A stretch of DNA of 6,805 bases, from contig DASQVO010000542.1 in the NCBI GenBank assembly GCA_035640715.1, forward strand, positions 1 through 6,805. Reading direction: 5' to 3'. A program made the position numbers and the translations under genes. The DNA is from DASQVO01 sp035640715 (GTDB taxonomy: Bacteria > Actinomycetota > Actinomycetes > Streptosporangiales > Streptosporangiaceae). The notes beneath the pieces were generated by a model. The model was not told the DNA's origin. It worked only from the letters and a program-made list of their open reading frames with translations, and searched no databases. This document shows, in pieces, positions 1 through 6,094 of this stretch; within the stretch, counting starts at the first letter, position 1, and each line of letters starts with the position of its first letter.

Positions 1-1
1 C

Positions 2-1135
2 GACCAGCACCTGGGCAAGCTCACCTACATCCGGGTCTACTCCGGCACGGTGGAGACCGGGAGCAGCGTGCTCAACGCGATCAAGGGCCGCAAGGAGCGG
101 ATCGGCAAGATCTACCAGATGCACGCGAACAAGCGCGAGGAGCGCAACGTCGCGACGGCGGGGCAGATCGTGGCCGTGATGGGCCTGAAGGACACCAGCA
201 CCGGCGACACGCTGTGCGACCCGGCCCAGTCGGTCGTGCTGGAGTCGATGACGTTCCCGGCGCCGGTGATCAACGTCGCGATCGAGCCGAAGACCAAGAG
301 CGATCAGGAGAAGCTGGGGACCGCGATCCAGCGCCTCGCCGAGGAGGACCCGACCTTCCAGGTGAGGACCGACGAGGAGACCGGCCAGACCATCATCTCC
401 GGCATGGGCGAACTGCACCTGGAGGTGCTGGTCGACCGCATGCGCCGGGAGTTCAAGGTCGAGGCCAACATCGGCCGGCCGCAGGTCGCCTACCGGGAGA
501 CCGTGCGCAAGAAGGTCGAGAAGGTCGAGTACACGCACAAGAAGCAGACCGGTGGGTCCGGCCAGTTCGGCCGGGTGATCATCAACCTGGAGCCGACCGG
601 CGGCGACGGCGGCGGCTACGAATTCGAGAACAAGGTCACCGGCGGCCGGATCCCGCGCGAGTACATCCCCTCGGTCGACGCGGGCTGCCAGGAGGCCGCC
701 GAGTTCGGCGTGCTCGCCGGCTACCCGATGGTCGACGTGAAGGTCACGCTCACCGATGGTGCCTACCATGAGGTGGACTCCTCGGAGCTTGCCTTCAAGA
801 TCGCGGGCTCGATGGCCTTCAAGAAGGCGGCAGCGCAGGCCAGCCCGGTGCTGCTCGAACCGATCATGGCCGTCGAGGTCAGGACGCCCGATGAGTACAT
901 GGGCGACGTCATCGGCGACCTCAACAGCCGGCGGGGCCAGATCCAGGCGATGGAGGAACGCTCCGGCGCCCGGGTCATCAGGGCCCACGTCCCGCTGTCG
1001 GAGATGTTCGGCTACGTGGGGGACCTGCGTAGCCGTACGCAGGGCAGGGCGGACTACACCATGCAGTTCGACTCTTATGCCGAGGTACCGCCCAGCATCG
1101 CGAAGGAAATCATCGCGAAAGCCCGCGGTGAGTAG
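2..1135 (+). CDS. fusA: Elongation factor G, C-terminal part (5' truncated by window edge)
   Basis: EF-G is the cytoplasmic GTPase that drives translocation of tRNA and mRNA after each peptide bond and works with RRF in ribosome recycling. The reading frame is open from base 2, so 377 residues are visible. The family is about 700 residues, so the G domain and the start of domain II lie upstream. Visible parts, by window residue: domain II to about 85 (HLGKLTYIRVYSG at its start); domain III about 86-167 with GMGELHLE at 134-141; domain IV about 168-280 with loop GGSGQFG at 184-190 and the tip motif YHEVDSSE, whose His (256) is the conserved decoding-centre residue; domain V from about 282 (PDEYMGDVIGDLNSRRG, then GYVGDLRSRTQGRA). 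It ends in TAG, 88 nt before tuf, as in str operons. A GTG at base 50 is internal and not a start. No defect is seen in the visible part. Confidence 0.98.
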   Translation, partial: DQHLGKLTYIRVYSGTVETGSSVLNAIKGRKERIGKIYQMHANKREERNVATAGQIVAVMGLKDTSTGDTLCDPAQSVVLESMTFPAPVINVAIEPKTKSDQEKLGTAIQRLAEEDPTFQVRTDEETGQTIISGMGELHLEVLVDRMRREFKVEANIGRPQVAYRETVRKKVEKVEYTHKKQTGGSGQFGRVIINLEPTGGDGGGYEFENKVTGGRIPREYIPSVDAGCQEAAEFGVLAGYPMVDVKVTLTDGAYHEVDSSELAFKIAGSMAFKKAAAQASPVLLEPIMAVEVRTPDEYMGDVIGDLNSRRGQIQAMEERSGARVIRAHVPLSEMFGYVGDLRSRTQGRADYTMQFDSYAEVPPSIAKEIIAKARGE

Positions 1136-1160
1136 GCAGTAGGAAACGCAAGAAGTCAAC

Positions 1161-1179
1161 GGCGCCCGACGGGAGCGCC
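1161..1179 (+). other. Small hairpin in fusA-tuf gap
   Basis: Arms GGCGCCC (1161-1167) and GGGAGCGCC (1171-1179) form seven G-C pairs with one bulged A at 1174 and a GACG loop if pairing closes at 1167-1172. No T-run follows, so it is not a classical terminator. It lies just before a second hairpin. A role as attenuator, processing site or mRNA stabiliser between fusA and tuf is inference; GC-rich DNA makes chance hairpins common. Confidence 0.4.
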
Positions 1180-1182
1180 TGG

Positions 1183-1200
1183 GCCCCACCGAGGTGGGGC
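1183..1200 (+). other. Second hairpin in fusA-tuf gap, upstream of tuf RBS
   Basis: GCCCCACC (1183-1190) is an exact inverted repeat of GGTGGGGC (1193-1200), separated by GA. Sterically this gives a 7-bp stem with a CGAG tetraloop. It ends 10 nt before the tuf ribosome binding site. No T-tract follows. It may influence tuf mRNA processing or stability, or act as a weak GC-type terminator for fusA transcripts; the sequence alone does not decide. Confidence 0.45.
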
Positions 1201-1210
1201 GGATCGCAAC

Positions 1211-1217
1211 GAGGGAG
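1211..1217 (+). promoter_or_regulatory. Ribosome binding site of tuf
   Basis: GAGGGAG lies 6 nt before the GTG at 1224. This spacing selects that GTG over the in-frame GTG at 1194, which would add ten residues (MGRIATRETP) absent from EF-Tu proteins and would start inside the preceding hairpin. Confidence 0.85.
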
Positions 1218-1223
1218 ACACCA

Positions 1224-2417
<1,194 letters not shown>

Positions 2418-2428
2418 CGGTCGTGGTG

Positions 2429-2459
2429 CGGCGGCCGGGCCTCCCCGGCCCGGCCGCCG
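2429..2459 (+). terminator. 13-bp perfect GC hairpin between tuf and rpsJ
   Basis: CGGCGGCCGGGCC (2429-2441) is an exact inverted repeat of GGCCCGGCCGCCG (2447-2459) around a TCCCC loop. It begins 11 nt after the tuf stop codon. There is no U-tract downstream (AGCCACGTTGAG follows), so it resembles the U-less hairpins often proposed as terminators or RNA 3'-end stabilisers in actinobacteria. It could end or thin str-operon transcription before the S10 genes, protect the tuf mRNA 3' end, or be a leader structure of the S10 operon. The structure is seen directly; the function is inferred. Confidence 0.65.
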
Positions 2460-2516
2460 AGCCACGTTGAGAAGGCACAGCGGCATCACGACAGAAGCGA
2501 AGGACACAGAGGCCAC

Positions 2517-2825
2517 ATGGCGGGACAGAAGATCCGCATCCGGCTCAAGGCATATGACCACGAGGTCATCGATAGCTCGGCGCGCAAGATCGTCGACACG
2601 GTGACCAGGACCGGCGCGCGCGTCGCGGGCCCTGTGCCGCTGCCTACCGAGAAGAACGTGTACTGCGTCATCCGCTCACCGCACAAGTACAAGGACTCGC
2701 GCGAGCACTTCGAGATGCGGACGCACAAGCGGCTGATCGACATCATCGACCCGACGCCCAAGACGGTTGACTCGCTCATGCGCCTCGACCTGCCGGCCGG
2801 CGTCGACATCGAGATCAAGCTCTGA
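2517..2825 (+). CDS. rpsJ: 30S ribosomal protein S10
   Basis: S10 sits in the head of the 30S subunit, binds 16S rRNA beside S3 and S14, and in many bacteria also joins transcription antitermination as NusE. The 102-residue product is full length and close to other actinobacterial S10 sequences: N-terminal GQKIRIRLKAYDHEVID, the extended loop RSPHKYKDSREHFEMRTHKR (about residues 53-72), DPTPKTVDSLMRLDLPAGVDIEI near the end. The ATG at 2517 has GAGG 4 nt upstream and AGGAC 11 nt upstream; either can serve as ribosome binding site. It is the first gene of the S10 cluster, 99 nt after tuf, and its TGA is followed after 13 nt by rplC. No long leader like the L4-regulated one of E. coli fits in the gap, so that type of autoregulation is unlikely here. 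Confidence 0.98.
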   Translation: MAGQKIRIRLKAYDHEVIDSSARKIVDTVTRTGARVAGPVPLPTEKNVYCVIRSPHKYKDSREHFEMRTHKRLIDIIDPTPKTVDSLMRLDLPAGVDIEIKL

Positions 2826-2838
2826 GGAACGCACCGAC

Positions 2839-3513
2839 ATGGCCACACAGAGGAAAGGGATCCTGGGCACCAAGCTCGGCATGACCCAGGTCTTCGACGA
2901 GACGGGGCAGATCGTCCCGGTCACCGTCGTCAAGGCCGGCCCGTGCGTCGTCACCGCCGTGCGCACGCCGGACCGCGACGGTTACTCCGCCATCCAGATG
3001 GGCTACGGCGAGGTCGACCCGCGGAAGGTGACCAAGCCGGTCGCGGGCCTGTTCGCGCAGGCCGGCGTGACGCCGCGCCGGTACCTGGGGGAGGTGCGCA
3101 CGGATGACGCGTCCGAATACCAGGTCGGGCAGGAGGTCACGACCGAGGTCTTCCAGCCCGGCCAGCTCGTCGACGCCACCGGCACCAGCAAGGGCAAGGG
3201 CACGGCGGGCGTGATGAAGCGGCATGGTTTCCGCGGGCTCAGCTCGTCGCACGGAACCCAGCGCAAGCACCGGTCGCCCGGCTCGATCGGCGCCTGTGCC
3301 ACGCCGGGCCGGGTCTTCAAGGGGCTGCGCATGGCGGGCCGGATGGGCGCCGCGCGGACCACCGTGCAGAGCCTCACGGTGCACTCGGTGGACGCCGAGC
3401 GCGGGCTGCTGCTGATCAAGGGAGCGGTGCCGGGCGCGGCCGGAGGCCTGGTTATGGTCAGCAGCGCCGCCAAGGCCCCGCTCGCCGGAACCAACGCGAA
3501 GGAGGCCTCATGA
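2839..3513 (+). CDS. rplC: 50S ribosomal protein L3
   Basis: L3 is an early-assembling 23S rRNA-binding protein whose long loop reaches towards the peptidyl-transferase centre. The product has 224 residues, normal for the family. Landmarks: GILGTKLGMTQVFDE (7-21), the rRNA-binding GTSKGKGTAGVMKRHGF (115-131), and the loop SPGSIGACATPGRVFKG with RMAGRMG (146-170). In E. coli a Gln in GQNQTPG is methylated by PrmB; here the corresponding residues are Ala-Cys-Ala, as is usual for actinobacteria, so that modification cannot occur. The ATG at 2839 is chosen because GAGGAA (2824-2829), overlapping the rpsJ stop, lies 9 nt upstream and because MATQRKGILGTKLGM is a family-like N-terminus. The frame is open further upstream only as a shadow of rpsJ. 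The stop overlaps the rplD start as ATGA, which suggests translational coupling. Confidence 0.98.
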   Translation: MATQRKGILGTKLGMTQVFDETGQIVPVTVVKAGPCVVTAVRTPDRDGYSAIQMGYGEVDPRKVTKPVAGLFAQAGVTPRRYLGEVRTDDASEYQVGQEVTTEVFQPGQLVDATGTSKGKGTAGVMKRHGFRGLSSSHGTQRKHRSPGSIGACATPGRVFKGLRMAGRMGAARTTVQSLTVHSVDAERGLLLIKGAVPGAAGGLVMVSSAAKAPLAGTNAKEAS

Positions 3514-4244
3514 GTGCCGTCACCGTGGTAGGCCCGTCCGGCGCTACGGACTCCACCGCCGAGCTCCCCGACGAGATCTTCGATGCAAAGGTCAACGTGC
3601 CGCTGATCCATCAGGTGGTGGTGGCGCAGCTTGCCGCCGCGCGGCAGGGCACCCACGCGACGAAGACGCGCGGCCAGGTCCGTGGCGGTGGCAAGAAGCC
3701 GTACCGCCAGAAGGGCACGGGACGGGCGCGCCAGGGCTCGCTCCGCGCCCCGCAGTACGCGGGCGGCGGCACGGTCCACGGCCCGCAGCCGCGGTCCTAC
3801 GCGCAGCGGACACCTAAGAAGATGAAGGCGGCCGCGCTGCGGGGCGCGCTGTCCGACCGGGCCCGCCACGGCCGGGTGCAGGTGGTGAGCGGATTCGTCG
3901 AGGGTAGCCAGCCCCGGACGAAGGATGCGCTGGCCGTGCTGAGCTCGGTGGCCGGCACCGATCGCGGCCGGGTCAATGTCCTCGTGGTCGCACGCCGCGA
4001 CGATGAGCTGACAAGGAAGAGCCTGCGCAACGTCGTGGGCGTGCATGTGCTCGCCGATGACCAGCTCAACACCTACGACGTGCTGGCCGCCGACCACGTG
4101 GTCTTCACCGCCGACGCGCTGACGGCGTTCGTGGGCCGCGGCGACGCGACGCGTCATGAGGAGGCAGGCACCGCCTCCGGCACGGCCGAGCGAAGTGTTG
4201 GCCAGCGTGCCTCCGGCACGACGCACGGCGAGGGAGGCAGTTGA
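3510..4244 (+). CDS. rplD: 50S ribosomal protein L4, with long C-terminal tail
   Basis: L4 binds 23S rRNA domain I, and its extended loop lines the peptide exit tunnel constriction with L22. The product is 244 residues; family members are about 200 (E. coli) to roughly 220 (other actinobacteria, from memory). The core ends near residue 207 (HVVFTADALTAF). Residues 208-244 form a polar, Gly/Ala/Ser/Thr/Arg-rich tail that looks disordered and contains ASGT twice (222-225 and 234-237). The tunnel loop TRGQVRGGGKKPYRQKGTGR (53-72) is intact, with no change of the sort linked to macrolide resistance. NTYDVL (187-192) is a C-terminal family motif. The ATG overlaps the rplC stop (ATGA), and AAGGAGG (3499-3505) lies 4 nt upstream. 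The rplW ribosome binding site lies within the last codons of this gene. In E. coli L4 also represses its own operon; nothing here shows that it does so. Confidence 0.97.
   Translation: MSAVTVVGPSGATDSTAELPDEIFDAKVNVPLIHQVVVAQLAAARQGTHATKTRGQVRGGGKKPYRQKGTGRARQGSLRAPQYAGGGTVHGPQPRSYAQRTPKKMKAAALRGALSDRARHGRVQVVSGFVEGSQPRTKDALAVLSSVAGTDRGRVNVLVVARRDDELTRKSLRNVVGVHVLADDQLNTYDVLAADHVVFTADALTAFVGRGDATRHEEAGTASGTAERSVGQRASGTTHGEGGS
4173..4220 (+). repeat. 12-bp direct repeat in the rplD tail
   Basis: GCCTCCGGCACG occurs at 4173-4184 and again at 4209-4220. The offset is 36 nt, exactly twelve codons, so both copies encode ASGT in the same frame. The match fails at the next base on each side. It may be the trace of an old in-frame duplication, or chance in a GC-rich low-complexity tail. 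Confidence 0.7.
4206..4220 (+). other. Hairpin at the 3' end of rplD before the rplW RBS
   Basis: CGTGCC (4206-4211) pairs perfectly with GGCACG (4215-4220) around a TCC loop. It uses the second copy of the direct repeat and ends 11 nt before the rplW ribosome binding site. It could slow ribosomes or shape the start region of rplW; no function is proven by sequence. Confidence 0.4.
4232..4237 (+). promoter_or_regulatory. Ribosome binding site of rplW
   Basis: GGGAGG lies inside the last codons of rplD. It is 9 nt from the ATG at 4247 but only 3 nt from the in-frame TTG at 4241 that overlaps the rplD stop. The spacing favours the ATG. Confidence 0.8.
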
Positions 4245-4246
4245 GC

Positions 4247-4549
4247 ATGAGGGGCAGCGACAACCCGAGGGACATCCTCGTGCGGCCGGTGATCTCGGAG
4301 AAGAGCTACGGGCTCCTCGATGAGGGCAAATACACCTTCATCGTGGCGCCGGACGCCAACAAGACCCAGATCCGGCTCGCCGTCGAGGAGGTCTTCGGCG
4401 TCAAGGTGACCGGGGTCAACACCGCCAACCGGCCGGGCAAGCGCCGCCGTACCCGGTATGGCTGGGGCAAGCGGGCCGACACCAAGCGCGCGATCGTCAC
4501 CCTGGCGGAGGGCGACCGGATCGACATCTTCGGCGGCCCGGTCCGCTAG
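4247..4549 (+). CDS. rplW: 50S ribosomal protein L23
   Basis: L23 lies at the exit of the polypeptide tunnel and is the docking site for trigger factor and the signal recognition particle. The product from the ATG at 4247 is 100 residues, the usual size. RPVISEKSYGL (13-23) carries Glu18, matching the E. coli trigger-factor contact residue. Then come YTFIVAPDANKTQIR (29-43), VEEVFGVKV, the basic loop GKRRRTRYGWGKRADTKRA (64-82) that enters the tunnel region, and the terminal EGDRIDIFGG (88-97). A TTG at 4241 would add two residues (MS) and overlap the rplD TGA. It is less likely because of its poor RBS spacing, but cannot be excluded. The gene starts 2 nt after rplD, so the two are probably coupled in translation. 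Stop is TAG. Confidence 0.97.
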   Translation: MRGSDNPRDILVRPVISEKSYGLLDEGKYTFIVAPDANKTQIRLAVEEVFGVKVTGVNTANRPGKRRRTRYGWGKRADTKRAIVTLAEGDRIDIFGGPVR

Positions 4550-4582
4550 CGGCAGGCCACGATACAGGAGATTTGAGCACTC

Positions 4583-5416
4583 ATGGCTATCCGTAAGTAC
4601 AAGCCGACCACGCCGGGCCGGCGCGGCGCCAGCGGCTCCGACTTCGCCGAGATCACCAGGGACGAGCCGGAGAAGTCGCTGGTACGGCCGCTGCATTCGC
4701 GGGGTGGCCGGAATGTGCACGGCCGGATCACCACGCGGCACCAGGGCGGCGGCCACAAGCGCGCCTACCGGCTGATCGACTTCCGCCGCCACGACAAGGA
4801 CGGCGTGCCGGCGAAGGTCGCGCACATTGAGTACGACCCGAACCGCACCGCCCGGATCGCGCTGCTGCACTACGCCGACGGCGAGAAGCGCTACATCATC
4901 TGCCCCCAGGGCCTGTCCCAGGGGGACCGGGTGGAGAGCGGCCCGGCGGCGGACATCAAGCCGGGGAACTGCCTGCCGCTGCGGAGCATCCCGACCGGCA
5001 CGGTCGTGCACGCCATCGAGCTGCGGCCCGGCGGCGGCGCCAAGATCGCCCGGTCGGCCGGCTCGGGCGTGCAGTTGCTCGCCAAGGAGGGCGGTTACGC
5101 CCAGCTCCGGATGCCCTCCGGTGAGATCCGGCGGGTCGATGTCAGTTGCCGCGCCACGGTCGGCGAGGTCGGCAACTCCGAGCAGGGCAACATCAAGCTC
5201 GGCAAGGCGGGACGCAACAGATGGAAGGGCCGCCGGCCGTCGGTGCGCGGCGTGGCGATGAACCCCGTTGACCACCCGCTCGGTGGCGGCGAGGGCAAGA
5301 GCTCCGGCGGGCGCCATCCAGTCAGTCCGTGGGGCCAGCCGGAGGGCCGGACCCGGCGGGCACACAAGCCCAGCGACCGGCTGATCAGCCGCCGACGTGG
5401 CCGGAAGAAGCGGTAG
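4583..5416 (+). CDS. rplB: 50S ribosomal protein L2, with His-to-Leu in the conserved motif
   Basis: L2 is a primary 23S rRNA-binding protein needed for subunit association and for peptidyl-transferase activity. The product is 277 residues, the normal length. Landmarks: N-terminal MAIRKYKPTTPGRRG, HGRITTRHQGGGHKRAYRLIDF (46-67), PTGTVVHAIELRPGGGAK (137-154), CRATVGEVGN (189-198), and the C-terminal MNPVDHPLGGGEGKSSGGRH (226-245) followed by SPWG. His231 corresponds to the functionally important E. coli His229 and is kept. The residue two later, nearly always His in bacteria (HPHGGG), is Leu233 here (codon CTC, 5279-5281). The tail ends in a basic RRRGRKKR. The start is fixed by an in-frame TGA three codons upstream at 4574-4576. 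AGGAG at 4566-4570 is 12 nt from the ATG, rather far. The gap after rplW is 33 nt; the stop TAG overlaps the rpsS ribosome binding site. Confidence 0.98.
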   Translation: MAIRKYKPTTPGRRGASGSDFAEITRDEPEKSLVRPLHSRGGRNVHGRITTRHQGGGHKRAYRLIDFRRHDKDGVPAKVAHIEYDPNRTARIALLHYADGEKRYIICPQGLSQGDRVESGPAADIKPGNCLPLRSIPTGTVVHAIELRPGGGAKIARSAGSGVQLLAKEGGYAQLRMPSGEIRRVDVSCRATVGEVGNSEQGNIKLGKAGRNRWKGRRPSVRGVAMNPVDHPLGGGEGKSSGGRHPVSPWGQPEGRTRRAHKPSDRLISRRRGRKKR

Positions 5417-5428
5417 GAGCAGTACGCA

Positions 5429-5707
5429 ATGCCTCGTAGCCTTAAGAAAGGCCCTTTCGTCGACGACCATCTGATGAAGAAGGTCGAGACGCAGAACGAG
5501 AAGGGCAGCAAGAACGTCATCCGGACGTGGTCCCGGCGCTCGATGATCGTCCCGGCGATGCTGGGCCACACGATCGCCGTCCATGATGGCCGCAAGCACA
5601 TCCCGGTGTTCATCACCGAGTCGATGGTCGGCCACAAGCTAGGGGAGTTCGCGCCCACGCGGACGTTCCGCAGCCATGTGAAGGATGATCGGCGCAGTCG
5701 GCGCTAG
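5429..5707 (+). CDS. rpsS: 30S ribosomal protein S19
   Basis: S19 binds 16S rRNA in the 30S head, pairs with S13 and contacts tRNA in the A-site region and the intersubunit bridge. The 92-residue product is full length and strongly conserved: MPRSLKKGPFVDDHL (1-15), IRTWSRRSMIVPAMLGHTIA (31-50), HIPVFITESMVGHKLGEFAP (57-76), TRTFRSHVKDD, then a basic end. Typical actinobacterial S19 is 92-93 residues. The ATG at 5429 has AGGAG (5415-5419) 9 nt upstream, sharing bases with the rplB TAG stop, which suggests coupled translation. It sits between rplB and rplV as in nearly all bacterial S10 operons. Stop is TAG. Confidence 0.98.
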   Translation: MPRSLKKGPFVDDHLMKKVETQNEKGSKNVIRTWSRRSMIVPAMLGHTIAVHDGRKHIPVFITESMVGHKLGEFAPTRTFRSHVKDDRRSRR

Positions 5708-5730
5708 ATCCTGTTGACTCGTGCAGAGAC

Positions 5731-5734
5731 GGAG
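5731..5734 (+). promoter_or_regulatory. Ribosome binding site of rplV
   Basis: GGAG lies 6 nt before the ATG at 5741. The in-frame TTG at 5714 has no purine-rich site before it, and its extra nine residues (MTRAETEIL) do not resemble L22. The ATG gives MEARAKARYVRVTPRKARRV, the usual L22 beginning. Confidence 0.8.
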
Positions 5735-5740
5735 ATACTG

Positions 5741-6094
5741 ATGGAAGCGAGGGCAAAGGCGCGCTATGTGCGCGTCACGCCGCGGAAGGCTCGCCGCGTG
5801 GTGGACCTGATCCGCGGGCTGCCCGCCGAGCAGGCACAGGCGGTGCTCGCCTTCGCGCCGCAGTCAGCCAGCGGCCCGGTCGGCAAGGTCCTGGCGAGCG
5901 CGATCGCCAATGCCGGTGCCCGCGACCGGCGGTCCGGCCGCGGTGCGCTCGTGGTGAGCAGGGCATGGGTGGACGAGGGACCGACGCTCAAGCGGTTCAG
6001 GCCCCGGGCCCAGGGCCGCGCGTACCGGATCAACAAGCGCACCAGCCACATCACCGTGATCGTCTCGGACGAGGCAGAGGGAGGGACTCGCTAG
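5741..6094 (+). CDS. rplV: 50S ribosomal protein L22
   Basis: L22 contacts all 23S rRNA domains, and its beta-hairpin lines the exit tunnel opposite L4. From the ATG at 5741 the product is 117 residues, close to the length of Streptomyces L22. Landmarks: MEARAKARYVRVTPRKARRV (1-20), VGKVLASAIANA (47-58), and the tunnel hairpin and end VDEGPTLKRFRPRAQGRAYR (77-96) followed by KRTSHITVIVSD. The hairpin has no deletion or insertion of the macrolide-resistance type. Residues 59-68 (GARDRRSGRG) are unusually arginine-rich where many bacteria have an EHN-type segment. A start at TTG 5714 would add nine atypical residues and is rejected on RBS grounds. The gap after rpsS is 33 nt. The last base of the TAG stop is the first base of the rpsC GTG start, so termination and restart are probably coupled. 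Confidence 0.97.
   Translation: MEARAKARYVRVTPRKARRVVDLIRGLPAEQAQAVLAFAPQSASGPVGKVLASAIANAGARDRRSGRGALVVSRAWVDEGPTLKRFRPRAQGRAYRINKRTSHITVIVSDEAEGGTR

Noticed and set aside
50..52. GTG as start of the first gene
   Set aside because: The frame is open back to base 2, and the upstream residues (HLGKLTYIRVYSGT) are conserved EF-G domain II, so the gene is cut by the window edge and does not start here.
1194..1223. N-terminally extended EF-Tu from GTG 1194
   Set aside because: The ten extra residues are unlike any EF-Tu and would begin within a hairpin. The GTG at 1224 has a good RBS and gives the standard 397 residues.
2467..2495. Possible rpsJ promoter: TTGAGA, 17-nt spacer, GACAGA
   Set aside because: The -35 is acceptable but the -10 lacks the leading T and the final T of the consensus. 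Not enough to annotate.
3562..3730. Macrolide-resistance type change in L4 or L22
   Set aside because: The L4 tunnel loop (GKKPYRQKGTGRAR) and the L22 hairpin (KRFRPRAQGRAYR) are intact with no indels.
3003..5635. Two long antisense open frames (3003-4226 and 4154-5635)
   Set aside because: They are shadows of rplC, rplD, rplW, rplB and rpsS. Their products are Arg/Ala/Asp-rich low-complexity strings typical of reverse frames in GC-rich DNA, without motifs.
5714..5742. Possible promoter: TTGACT at 5714, 16-nt spacer, TACTGA at 5736
   Set aside because: The -10 match is poor, and a transcript would start inside rplV and miss its start codon. It is probably chance within a cotranscribed operon.
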